The notes below the pieces were generated by a model, which was not told where the DNA came from, made no database searches, and saw nothing but the letters and a program-made list of their open reading frames with translations. This document shows, piece after piece, positions 11,285 to 21,544 of a stretch of DNA of 64,000 nt; position 1 is the first letter of the stretch; the number at the start of each line of letters is the position of its first letter. Made by a program: the position numbers and the translations under genes. Origin of the DNA: Elmis aenea (Eukaryota; Arthropoda; Insecta; Coleoptera; Elmidae); NCBI GenBank assembly GCA_947652605.1, contig OX393579.1:17753674-17817673 (forward strand), in the 5' to 3' direction.

Positions 11285-11474
11285 TATACTGGGTGTTCAA
11301 TTTAAAAAAAATACCTTTAGTGACGCCCCACTTTTATGAAAACCCCTGTATACTTGAAACTAATTTTAAAACATGCACGTGTAGACATACTACAAGTTTC
11401 ATTAAAAACTTTTTTTTATTAAGTTGACATTAAGGGCAATAATGGACTTTATCGCACTAATGGCGCACCCTGTA
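11285..11474. mobile_element. Element scrap with TACTGGGTG and CACCCTGTA ends
   Basis: The left reads TACTGGGTGTTCAATTT and the right reads CGCACTAATGGCGCACCCTGTA in pattern. The right end belongs to the family whose left end is at 7231. The two ends share little beyond the first nine bases, so this may be two different broken elements side by side. Confidence 0.45.
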
Positions 11475-11549
11475 TGTATATTAAAAATTACAACAAAAAA
11501 TATCTAAAATAGCTTAAATAAATAAAACCTACTGTTTTAGAAAAACGCA

Positions 11550-12205
11550 AAATTATCTTTAACGTGCGTACATCTGATATTTCCAAGGCATGCTCCTTAT
11601 CTAATTGTGATCTTATCTTGCGACATTTGCTGTCAGTCTTTAATTAACACGTTTGCCAGATCCTTTAAATGTTAGTGTGCGTAACATGTTTGCAGACGTC
11701 TTCCTAACTCATCCTAGGCATGTTTAACTGGGTTGATATAGAACTGTTGGCTGTCCAGGACACCACATTGATTTTTTGTCTCAAAAATTTTCAGCACAAC
11801 TTTGCCACTTGTGGTCGAGTATTTTCTTGCTGTAAATTAAAACTTTGGCCGTGATTTTCTGCTAAAGACGTGTTATGAGATCCCAGAATATATGTGGTGT
11901 ACCCCGGGGTTTAGCTGTAGGACGTCCATGTTCTTTTACCGCAAAATCTGTTCTTTCATTTTAGCTTACGCCACCTACCACTACATTAATGAATGATCAT
12001 GCACCATACCTCGAAATATCTTACTTCGTGGTCTAAAGACTCTTATGTTCATGGCTGCTCAAACGGAGCTCGTCTGAAAACAATACAACTTGCCAGTCGG
12101 TATCAGTTCATTGCACAAATTCACCACAAAATGCTAAACAAGCTCTACGACGGCGCACAGTGATTTCAGGAACTGTCGGGTCACTGAAATCTTAATTCCA
12201 ATTCC
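11550..12205 (-). pseudogene. Tc1-like transposase relic, copy 2
   Basis: Same relic as 9110-9760 with the same broken motifs, so the damage predates the duplication. The FSDE segment is near 12080 and the DELGRRL segment near 11700. Small indels differ from copy 1, for example one A fewer near 11742. It encodes no functional transposase. No terminal inverted repeats of a Tc1 element could be assigned at the block edges. Confidence 0.72.
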
Positions 12206-12233
12206 CCCCCAAAAGATGTTTGATGGATTGAAC

Positions 12234-12602
12234 CAGGGAGGATGGGAATTCGGTAAAAAATTAATGACTTCCGACTCTCGACTCTCGAGTCGGTATTTTT
12301 TAAAACCGAATCAGACTCCCGATTCCTTTCACTAATGCACTACACGGAGAATGTAAAAGAAACTGGGTAAAACCGTTATTGAATTTTTTCAATGTCGTTT
12401 CCGTTCTGAAACAAGAAATAATAATGGCGTTCCCGTGTTCTTTAAAAAATTTCAGTTAATGTCGTTATTTTCAATTCTTTATGGTTCTGTTCTCATTCGT
12501 GAAAAAAACTAAATCAAAGAGTCGCGAGGCGATATTTTTTCCGACTCTTCCAAAAAGCATTGCCTCCAGACTGCTGACTCCCACTTCAACTCCCCATCCC
12601 TG
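12234..12602. mobile_element. Small hAT-like element, CAGGGA...TCCCTG, copy 2
   Basis: Same insertion as 9788-10160, carried along with the duplicated block. The same flanking bases are seen on both sides. Confidence 0.65.
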
Positions 12603-13079
12603 GTTTGTACTAATATAAGCTAACTAAAGTGTTGTCAGAGTGTATTTGGGTGACCGTTAGTGTGGCATTTCCAGTTAGAATTTAGTTTTGTTGAGGGGTA
12701 TTGAATGTTGCACGGCTTCCATTTGGTTCCTCTGTAAATCCCCAGTCTCTTAAAATTAAATCAAGTCCTCAAAATGACAGACCGGCTTATATCTTTAATT
12801 TTCATAACCACCAAAAAGCTTCAAACGTACTTATTCCTTCCTCAAATTTAAATTGTTCAGTTTTCTGATAGAAGATTACCGAAACAATTAAGTTTAAAAA
12901 CGACGAAACAAAGGCAACTAAAAACTAAAAAAGTGTTTTTGTTTTTATATATTAAATTAAAAGGTCTGATAAAACAGTGAGTAAGAATTAACAAAGTTGA
13001 GGAAAATGACTAATAAAACATTCCTAGACAGGGTGACAAGTGCAGAAATAAGTCGGCTATAAAACAAAGGACCAATAGC

Positions 13080-13263
13080 CATGAGCGTCCGCAGGGGGGG
13101 AGCAAATGCGGCACTTCCTTCCCCCTGGAATCGAGTAAAAATGAAATATTTGAAAGTACTTGTAAAAAGAAATTATAAAAATTAAAAAATTAAATTAAAA
13201 ATTACATGTTATTATTTGTCTCCATACTTTGCCCCCCTGGAAAATTTTCCGCGGACGCCCATG
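13080..13263. mobile_element. Small hAT-like element, CATGRGCGTCC family, copy 2
   Basis: Same insertion as 10657-10840 in the second block copy, with CAATAGC on both sides. Confidence 0.75.
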
Positions 13264-13498
13264 CAATAGCAGAACGCATTGATAACAGAATGAGGTAATT
13301 GAATTAACATCAAATATATCAAGAATAAGGGACAATAGACTAGTGAAGATAGTAAGACACTTCACCCGTAGAAAGAAGAAGTTTGAGCGCACCAAATAGG
13401 AGGTGTAGTAATTGTATAACGCAGTGGTTAGAGAACAGACAGAATAAAGCTTGTAATGAAGGAAGAAGAACCTTGAAAACATTATTTAAAATGTATGT

Positions 13499-13962
13499 TT
13501 TCTATTTATAGTATGTGCAAGCAATCGAACACCGCAACTATACAGAGATTTCAGTCCATAATATTAAAAGAAATTGTTAAGGCTCCATGGTACGTTACTA
13601 ATGACAAGATCCATAACGACCTCACTATACCAACCATGCCGAATGTCATTGTAGAGGTTTCTGGTGGTTTCCTCTATGGTTAAGGCAAATGCTGTGGCAG
13701 TACTCCACCTATCCTTACCCATCCTTGACTATCCACATCCCTACCCATTATCCTTGTACCTCTAACGACTGAAGAGGGGGTCAACCCCCCTATAGCAGTC
13801 TCCGCGCGAGCGGAAAAAACACGTGACCTTTGACCTTTGACCAACCATGAAAGAAGCGTTATCCAACTTGCCAAATTTGAAACCCACAAAAATCCATTGT
13901 TGCTAGATGTAGAAAACAGCGCAATAAGAAGACTAAAAAGACGGTGGCCAGCAGACCTGTAA
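13499..13962 (+). pseudogene. Jockey-type reverse transcriptase C-terminus, split by an insertion
   Basis: The plus strand reads IQRFQSIILKEIVKAPWYVT then NDKIHNDLTIPTMPN, the conserved post-RT segment of jockey-type elements (QRFQSKxLRxIVNAPWYVTN, IHxDLxIPTV). After an insertion at about 13656-13842 the same element resumes as FETHKNPLLLDVENSAIRR and LKRRWPADL with a stop at 13960-13962. That matches the usual HPNPLA...RRLKRxxPxDL tail. Only the last ~100 residues remain, with no RT catalytic box. The long minus-strand frame at 13680-14018 is antisense to this relic and its insertion. Confidence 0.8.
13656..13842 (+). mobile_element. GC-richer insertion, SINE-like, with (TGACCTT) tail
   Basis: The insertion splits the jockey-type relic. 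It is much richer in C and G than its surroundings and ends in GTGACCTTTGACCTTTGACC, a short tandem tail. The size (~187 bases) and tail are what a SINE would show. I cannot name the family. No clear A and B boxes were found. Confidence 0.5.
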
Positions 13963-13964
13963 CA

Positions 13965-14680
13965 TGGTAGAAAAGATCTCAGCATGATATTGATCAAACA
14001 ATTAGTTAGCCAGCGCATTAGCTTACAAAATAAGTGGTGTTCTGATTGCTAATATGAGTATAAAAAAACCTATAGTCGAATATACTAGGAAAACGAAATT
14101 CTCCTGTTGATTCCTAATTTGTTTTGCAAATTATGTCTGTTTTGCATAGGTCATCGTGTGTAGTAAATCCGTTAAATTTTGATTTGAATCGAACTTTTAT
14201 TTTCGTTACGGCTAGAGTTTTGACCTACATTAATTATCATTAAAATACTCCTATACTCCGAATTACGCAGCAGAATGCACATGGGACACCCTGTATTCGC
14301 TCTTAAATCCAGCATTAATATCCTGGCGTACGCATACACTAATTCCCGAGTGGCTGATTCACTTTCAGTCACGTCTATATATCAATATTTATAAGTTTCT
14401 ATTTTTAGTATCAATTTACATAAATTGCAACGCGATGAAAGATTATGCGTGTCCCGTTTTTCATCATTTAAATGAATGAAATTTTGGTAAGTTAATGGAA
14501 TTAAAAATGTAGATAATATCCTTTCGATATTTTGTCATGAATGTTCGCTAATCTTAGAGCGTGTTTTAACTAACCGTTGATCAAACTAATTGGAACCATT
14601 AGACAAACTACAATAGCACGTCCTAATTCGTACGATCACTCATCGCGATATCGAAATTATTATATTATATTCAGTATAGT
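13965..14680. other. No gene; one solo CACCCTGTA terminus
   Basis: A lone right-type end GGGACACCCTGTA sits at 14284-14296 with no partner. Otherwise AT-rich with no supportable feature. Confidence 0.5.
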
Positions 14681-14685
14681 TTATA

Positions 14686-16092
14686 TACAGGGTGTGCAAA
14701 TATTTTAAGTGGTGATAGAGGAACTTTTTCTAAAATAAAAATCAAGTAAAACTTTGCTACCGCTTTATCTTTAAAACGAAAGTTGTACAAAAAAACGGAT
14801 AGGTGGCAAATTTTATGGCCTACAACTTTGGTCCAGTGAAACTTTCGGAAAATCAAACCGATTTTCCGGAAAAGTGGAAAATAATAAACAAAGTTTAAAA
14901 AATTCCAAGAAATAATGTTTTTTATTGAAAAATGCCTTAGCATCGACTATTTATAATATTATGCAAATATATCGTCATAATTTTCAAGGGTTTCCATGAA
15001 GTATAAAATTCTTTAAAAAAAACTACCCCTAATCATTTTTTAAGGAGCTAACGAACAAATTTAACAAAAAATTGTTTAATTGCATAAAACAAGTTATGTT
15101 AATTTTTAAAAAGGCCGGAACGCCGCATCTTTTTAACAAAACGTCATAGAGCAAAACCGATGCCTATTGCGGATAAGGCATTTAACGGACTACAACTTTG
15201 GTAAATATGTTGTCCAATAAAACTAAATGTATCATAGAAATGTTTACAATAGTGAAAAAGGTGAAAAAAAACTATAAAATGCAAAACAATGCAATTCCAT
15301 CTTATCTTAACACAATAAAATTAACATGTAACCAAAAAATTACTTTAATAAGTGTGCAAAATAACCTCCATCATTTTCAATACACAATCGCATTCTCTTT
15401 AAAAGATTTTGTACAGCATTATGTATTACGTTCCCCATTTCGTTAACTTCTTGAACAGCAATTCTTATTCTCTCCATTAACTCCTCCCTCGTTGCAGGTT
15501 TTACTTCATAAAAAGCCTTGAAACTGATGACTATATACATATTACGAATAGTGCCGATGTTATGGCATTTTTAAACACAAAAGATTATTTCTTGAAATTT
15601 GTTTTACACTGTGTTCCTTAATTTCAGCTTTTCCGGATAATCGGTTTGATTTTCCGAAAGTTTCACGGGACCAAAGTTGTAGCCAATAAAATTTGCTATC
15701 CGGAATGCAAGGTCCGTTTTTAGTACAACCTTTCGTTTTACAGATACAGCGGTTGCAAAGTCAAGAAAAAATTAGAGATTTTAAATTTTTAACATTTTTT
15801 TTGTACAAACTGCTTTATTACTTTTAAACCATTGCCTGTAGACAAAAACATTATTTGAGCCAATTTTGTAGAAAATTTCATGCTCTATTAAAAAGCTTTA
15901 AGGTATTTTACGATAAAATTGATATTTTCGGTGACAGAGCCTTTTAAATGCAGAAGTGTAAAAAAATCAAATAAGTGTTCATATCTGCTTGGTATTTGAT
16001 TTTAGGAAAAAAATTTAATTGAAATTTTTTGTTAGAAAAAGGCCCTTTATCACCACTTTAAATATTTGCACCGATGACGGGGACACCCTGTA
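14686..16092. mobile_element. 1.4 kb foldback element carrying a transposase scrap
   Basis: The ends are TACAGGGTGTGCAAATATTT and GGGGACACCCTGTA. The arms pair over long stretches. Matches include ACTTTAAATATTTGCACC near 16055 against GCAAATATTTTAAGT at 14697, and CGATTTTCCGGAAAAG against TTTTCCGGATAATCGG. ATCAAACCGATTTTC and CTACAACTTTGGTCC also recur inverted. TA flanks the ends. Between the arms lies a 66-codon relic of an IS630/mariner-type transposase (15340-15540), which ties this TACAGGGTG family to the Tc1/mariner superfamily. Confidence 0.8.
15340..15540 (-). pseudogene. IS630/mariner-type transposase C-terminus
   Basis: The 66-residue frame contains ATREELMERIRIAVQEVNEM and then LLKRMRLCIENDGGYFAHLL just before the stop. 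Many insect IS630-like transposases end this way, with a 'TxEELxxRI' helix and an 'RxxLCIxxxGGHFEHLL' tail. Only the C-terminus survives, without a DDE/D residue. The apparent Met start lies in unrelated sequence, so this is a relic. It is useful as a clue that the foldback around it descends from an autonomous DDE element. Confidence 0.72.
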
Positions 16093-16323
16093 TATTAACT
16101 GTATGTTATAAACATTTTTAGGGCCTTCTTAAAAATCTTTACCTAGATTTCCAATATTTCTTGTTTAAAACTGGATAAAGATGACAGCAATTTTTTTTTA
16201 ATGCAGTCAGTATAACATAAATATTTTATCCTTATACGTCATCACAGTAATACTTAGTATGAACATTCAATACAAATAATGACCAAAACATAGTTATAAA
16301 TTTTACTGTAATATAATTGCAGG

Positions 16324-16635
16324 CAGGGCCGGATATGAGGGTGTACAAAGTGTGCACCGCACACGACCCCGCGCTAGCCGTTTAGGGTTTGCGGGTCTGT
16401 GTGCGAAAATAAAAAACACACGCACACGGCAGGGCGGCCCGCGCTAGGGGAATGAGGGCGAGGATCTTTTTTTTAGATCATCAGCTTTTTTAGATCATCA
16501 GCTTTTTTAGATCATCAGCCTGTTTAGTTTTTTAGTAACATTTTACTTTAACGGGGCCTTTTATCAACTTTATCAAAATATCCGGCCCCGTATTTGTTTT
16601 CGTTCACAGCCCCGCAAACCCTAGGACCGGCTCTG
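16324..16635. mobile_element. hAT-like small element, CAGGGCCGG...CCGGCTCTG
   Basis: The left reads CAGGGCCGGATATGAGG and the right reads CTAGGACCGGCTCTG, nearly complementary over the first nine bases. Flanking 8-mers ATTGCAGG and CTGCCAGG agree at five positions, so the duplication is weak. The interior holds CAAACCCTA/TAGGGTTTGCGGG words in inverse orientation and a 17-bp triplicated unit. Confidence 0.55.
16469..16519 (+). repeat. Three tandem 17-bp units
   Basis: TTTTTTAGATCATCAGC is repeated three times in exact register inside the 16324-16635 element. Confidence 0.9.
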
Positions 16636-16777
16636 CTGCCAGGTTCATTCCTTGTTTGTAGTGAAAAATCTCCATTTATTGGCTGGCTAGTACAAAAATA
16701 AAAAGCAGTATTTTTTAAATCCAGTAAGTCTATTATGAAGGATGTTCCAGAAATAATTATCACCTCATTTAACTCTA

Positions 16778-17087
16778 TACAGGGTGATTGAAATTCGAGT
16801 TTAAACATGGGGATCTCGCTTATTATAATAGCTAGAGTATAGGTTTAAATTTGGCAAAGTTTTTACACAAATGAAATATTTCCTACTCCAAAGGAGTTAT
16901 AGACGATTTTCAAAAATCGTATTTTCCAGTTTTTCCTTTTCTTGGATACCGTTTGAGATATTTCCAATTTCTCTTTGGATTATTAATAAGCACCAAATTT
17001 AGCAACTTTGCCAAATTTAAACCTATACTCTAGCTATTATAATAAGCGAGATCACCATGCTTAAACTCGAATTTCAATCACCCTGTA
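16778..17087. mobile_element. 310-bp foldback element, TACAGGGTGATTG ends
   Basis: The left TACAGGGTGATTGAAATTCG and the right CGAATTTCAATCACCCTGTA are exact complements. Pairing continues inward through GGATCTCGCTTATTATAATA and CTAGAGTATAGGTTTAAATT to within ~100 bases of the centre. It is close to a perfect hairpin, with TA at each end. Non-coding. Confidence 0.88.
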
Positions 17088-17089
17088 TA

Positions 17090-17915
17090 ACTTTCCTTTC
17101 TCTAAGAAAATATGGTCATCAAAACCTAAAAACCTGCATTTATAACTAACAGCTCCATCTAATACTCCCACTGTTACTAGATCAGATACTGGACAGATTT
17201 CCTATCTGCGGCTTGCAAAACAATAATAATCTCTCGTGTTTCCGAAACTAAAACAAATAATCAGAGATTAGCATACGTTAATTAATATAACTGTTTACAT
17301 ATTTCAGATAAATTAATCACGACATGGACACGCAATAACGTTTAGCTCGTTAATTTTAAATATTTAATGATTGTATCGTGTTACTAAATAAACGAATTAA
17401 AACTATGTATGAAATGTTTCACGCGTGACGGCACATGTCGCGAACGCACACCCACACCGTTAGATAAAAAACTTTTATGAACAAACTAGAAAAACAACTC
17501 ACCCCAGTTACATATATTAGCACATATTTATGCGATATTAGCATGCTTGTCCATTAGGCTTTATTTCATGAATGTAATCGGTCTGAAGCAGAAATTGAAC
17601 GTGCACAGATTATACGTCTTTGGTTTCTGACGCTAACCCAAGAATATTAAGATTTATAACTTGTCCGAAGAAGCGCCTTCGCTGAACGTTTTTTTGAAGT
17701 TGTGTTTATATCTATCTTATTCTATCGTCTTCATCACTCGTGATCGGCATTTTAAGGTCAGAGGAGACTAACGGCATACCAATGCCTCCCAAACAGTGCG
17801 CCGTGGCGCTCTGTAGCGTCGTGGCGAACTTAGAGGGAAGTGAATATTTTAAATTCACTTTTTAAAAATAAAATTGGGCAGAGTGAAATTGACTTAATTT
17901 CAGAATTTAATTAAT
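17090..17915. other. No recognisable feature
   Basis: No gene or repeat structure that I can support. A GC-rich patch at 17790-17830 (CAGTGCGCCGTGGCGC) looks like a stray hAT-like end but has no partner. Confidence 0.45.
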
Positions 17916-17919
17916 TATG

Positions 17920-18848
17920 CACAGGGTGGGCAAATTTCGATGTTTTCATAGGAAATCGATCTCTTTTTTCGAGAAAAAGTTAATGGTGAAAACTAAAATT
18001 GGTTGTCGTCTTTTGTTTTCGAGTTATCGCCGATAACTCGATTTTTTGACTTTTCGTTTTATGACAATATCTCGCTTGTTTATGAAAATAAACAAAAATA
18101 ATTTTGACGTTCTACAGGCACTTTTTTAATAAGAATGCAGTGGCGAAGACAATTTTTCAAAAAAAAAATCGAAATTCCAGTTGTGACATAAAGTTGGCTG
18201 TGGCATCACGAGAAAGAGGATTTTTCCACATTCCAATAATATATATCATGTGAGGTCGATTAATTAATTTTCCGTACATTATAGCAAAAATTAGGTAATT
18301 TTTAGTGTTTTATTTTTTATAGTAATTGGCTTATGGCATTAAGAATATACCTAGTTAAACAAACTGTCATTCTGTTATTTTAATGATAGTTTGACAGAAA
18401 TAAATACGTTTATTTGTTGATTGTTTTTATTTTTGTACCTTAAAAACACGAAATGGCTTACGAATATTACGAAAAGTATGATATGTTAGAATGTTCTATT
18501 CAAAGTAATAATAAGTCTGATGCTACAAGTGAAACATATTTTAATCGTTACCCACAATGAATGAGATTTTGCTTTAATCTTCCAAAAATAGATTTATTAG
18601 GTTGTCTTTTTTATGGGTAACGATTTTGTTCTGAATTCTTTGTTATATCACATGGTATTTTAGTCTTACATTCATTGTCAAATTTGAAAAAATGAGTTTT
18701 GGACAACAGCCACTATAAAGCAGGTAGGCCGGTCTTTGTAATTTATGTCGTTACCATGACAACCAATCAACAAACTAAAATTTAAATCTATGGTCTACAA
18801 TAATAAGCGAGATTCCCATGCTTAAACTTGAATTTCAAACACCCTGTA
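17920..18848. mobile_element. Composite of two TACAGGGTG-type arms
   Basis: The left is CACAGGGTGGGCAAATTTCG, the family of 3275-3700, matching to about 18215. The right (18801-18848) is AATAAGCGAGATTCCCATGC followed by CAAACACCCTGTATA, the family of 16778-17087. The two termini belong to different families, so this is a chimera or two half elements. The middle has no gene. Confidence 0.6.
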
Positions 18849-18930
18849 TACTTGTATTTGTAGAGATGTGTTTTCAACGGCTCATATGATACGAGGATGA
18901 ATTAACAAGTTTGCGGCCTGGGATATAGGT

Positions 18931-19526
18931 TAAAGGTTACATCTATTTTTTACCAAATCTCCTCATAGCACAATGCATTTATTCTAGCGATGTTCCAACC
19001 ACATTACGCCCTCTTTGAAGAACGATTTGTCAAGGCCTGCAAAATGAGTGTCTAGAGCCGCTATAACCTCCTCACTTAGTAAAAACTTTCGTCCTGTTAC
19101 GCGTTTTTTTTTTTAAATTTAGAAACAGGTATTAGTTAGAGGGGGCCAAATTTAGAGGCTATGGCGCGCGAAAAAACAATTTAAAACCCAGTTAAAGATC
19201 AATTATTGTGGATTGTGCCATTCAGGACGAGTGAGTCGTAATGAAAAATATCTTTATCTGTGCTAAACCCGATCTTTGTTTAATATATTTTGTTATAATC
19301 GATTCAATAAGTTAGCGTGGTACTTCCCAGTTATAGCCTTGCTTTAAAAGGGTAGTCAATTCCGAAATACTGACGCTATGACCTTTTCAGCTAAAGTAAT
19401 TTTCTCTGCCTTCATCGGAGGTGAATAATCTTGATGCTTTAATTGTTTTGATAGTTCTTTCACCTCTTGTGTGATAATCAACCGATGTCTCATTGGTTGT
19501 GATAAATCTTTCCATACATTCGTTTA
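18931..19526 (-). pseudogene. Mariner transposase pseudogene (central and C-terminal parts)
   Basis: On the minus strand the reading runs MERFITTNETSVDYHT, which matches the mariner 'RFITVDETWIHYYT' with the first Asp changed to Asn. Next come KVIASVF and GKYHANLLNRL in another frame, then PLNLAPSN, a decayed SPDLAPSDY box. It ends with RRKFLLSEEVIAALDTHFAG, LDKSFFKEGVMWLEHR and NKCIVL...GDLVK, the standard mariner C-terminus (YxEGIxxLExRWxKCI...GDYVEK). The Trp of HRW is a stop, and several other stops and frameshifts are present. About 200 codons are covered. The N-terminal helix-turn-helix and terminal repeats were not found. Confidence 0.85.
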
Positions 19527-19529
19527 GAT

Positions 19530-21215
19530 TTTATTTGAATATTTTATATTTTAGGTTATATTATATAAGAGACCAGACATCAACATGGCGAAAAAATGTC
19601 AGCCCGGGAACTTTTTAGTTCAACCTCGTAAGCAGCAAGTATAGCAAAAAATGCCAACAGAAAAAGAGAATAACGATGTCCGATCCAATGTTATTTCCCA
19701 TTTGAAAAGGTGACACTCAGTGTCCACAAGACATACACATCCGATTAGTAACTAAAATATAAATTGTTTTTTTTTTCAAAGGCATCGATTTTTTAAATTC
19801 TTGTTTAAATACTTTTTTTCCTTCATTTATACGGTTTATTTTTTAAACTTTGCAAATAATTAAAAAAAAATTAATTTGTTTCCCCGGAAACGGTAATTAA
19901 ACGGTATCGCTAGGTATTGTTTTGTTTAATTAAGGAGCGCTTTAAAAAAATCCAAATACAAAGGTTCAAGTGATCCGAAACATTTTGAAAACCTCTGTTC
20001 TGCACAATTCAGGATTCCACGGAAGTACGAAATAAGCCTGTGCCTAAAATATTTAAGAAGTTGAATGATTAAAATTTTTAATAACTAATAGTCTCTAAAA
20101 TAATAGCACAGTTCCACTGAAATCGTAAAATTTTAAAGAAAATGATTTTTATTACTACACAAACCTTAAAAATTAATTTAAATCGTATCTTTTCCTTAAA
20201 TGGCAGCTTATTGGTTTGCCCAAGATTTAAGCTAAAAGTGGGAAAAACCAAAAATAAAACACAAACATTTTAATCCACTGCATATTTCTTTGATTCCATA
20301 CTGTAAAATTATTGCAAAAACATTCTTGCTTACCTTCAATTTTTGTGAAGACATATTTAAAAAAATTTGTATCAACTGAAACGCAAAAATGTCAATATCT
20401 CTTTAGACTCCGTTTTTATAAAGTCTTTTAGATCTTAACCTTCCTTAATAAATTGCTTTCATGTGCTCGCAAATACACACGTATAGAAAATACGTAAAAA
20501 CTGATTATACTTATTCGATATCTTATTTGAGTAAAGCAGAATTTAAAAGCTTAACTTGTTTGTTTTTCCAGGCCACAGATGAAAAGAAAACATATTTACC
20601 ACTCGCTCGTGCAAACGACCTTTGAAGTATACATAAATCAGCAAGTAAGTGCAGTTTTCTTAGTGGTTAACGACTTACAAATATTGAGATTTAGTTCGCG
20701 TTCCTTTATTTTAGTACGTTATAAGCAGAACAAACGCGGCAAGAAGTTAATTTAATTTAGGACCGCCTTTAATTAGATTATGATAAATAGAATGTGGTAT
20801 ATTAGTTGCCGGATTTGCAATGAAATTGCCTCAGTAGCAAAACGCTTGTTAACTTACACCGACTTTGCTTTTGTTTTTTAAAAATTACATTGTTCTAACT
20901 TACTCGCAACTACTTTTAAACACAACACGTACAAGTTGAACACAGAACTTTAAACTTTACTTGTTTAACAGAAGCTCAGACGTGAACATAGCTTTATTAA
21001 GTTCTTGTTTCAACAAAAGAAAGAACGCGACGTTTTACCGGAGGTCTACAAACTCTTGCGACGCTAAATAAATCATGAAACAAATTTCTTTTTGATTCTT
21101 TTTTTTAGTTTAAGTATTCTTGTATTTCAAAACTTCAACATAATGACATGTTTTATAGCAATTACCAATATTATTAAAAATCGGAAATCTACTGTGACAG
21201 CAAATATTGTGATAC
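19530..21215. other. No recognisable feature
   Basis: AT-rich with short frames only. No terminal repeat, tandem array or conserved protein motif was found. Confidence 0.5.
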
Positions 21216-21219
21216 CGAT

Positions 21220-21300
21220 TTAACACGTTAAGCGCCATTTGTATCCGTATGGATACAAATAGTTTTTGCCAAATGGGCCACCTGTATCCATTTGGATACA
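21220..21300 (+). mobile_element. Solo piggyBac-like end with two GTATCC palindromes
   Basis: TTAACACGTTAAGCGCCA starts with the TTAA target of piggyBac elements. Two nearly identical palindromes follow: TTTGTATCCGTATGGATACA (21238-21257) and TGTATCCATTTGGATACA (21283-21300). Such subterminal palindromes are common in piggyBac-like ends. No right end with GGCGCTTAACGTGTTAA was found, so it is a fragment. The short minus frame over it is not a gene. Confidence 0.45.
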
Positions 21301-21449
21301 ACAGCGGAACAGCCTACATTTAGATTCGGCTGCCTGTATTCTTAAACATACATGTATTACATATAACTATACCAGAAAAGGTTTAAGGATGGCCCGCTGG
21401 ACCAGAAAACTTTGGTGGTCACGATTTTTTTACCCACATTGATATTTTA

Positions 21450-21540
21450 ATTTTCCCTATCCCTCTCTTTTTTTTGAGGGACCCAATATTTTCTTTTGCG
21501 CCCGGGGCCTCAACCGACCTTAATGGTCTACGATACTTTT
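21450..21540 (+). mobile_element. Diverged relative of the 46987-47163 element
   Basis: The stretch TTTTCCCTATCCCTCTC...GGGACCCAATAT...CTCAACCGACCTTAA parallels the right half of the small hAT-like element at 46987-47163 (TTTTCCCGGTCTCTATC...GGGGCCCAATAC...CTCAACCGACTTTAA). The TIR is not preserved here. Confidence 0.45.
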
Positions 21541-21544
21541 ACAA

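Larger units (their letters stand above)
11473..13425. repeat. Duplicated ~1.96 kb block, copy 2
   Basis: Counterpart of 9032-11002. The left boundary is sharp: copy 2 abuts a CACCCTGTA end, copy 1 an RT scrap. The outer left flanks do not match, which argues against a simple allelic duplication. To the right, copy 2 continues into unique sequence from 13426 while copy 1 enters the gap. Confidence 0.95.

Noticed and set aside
10778..11427. Several open frames spanning the N gap on both strands
   Set aside because: Their middle is undetermined sequence; the frames exist only because N codons hide stops.
13680..14018. 112-codon minus-strand frame
   Set aside because: It is antisense to the jockey-type RT end and its SINE-like insertion.
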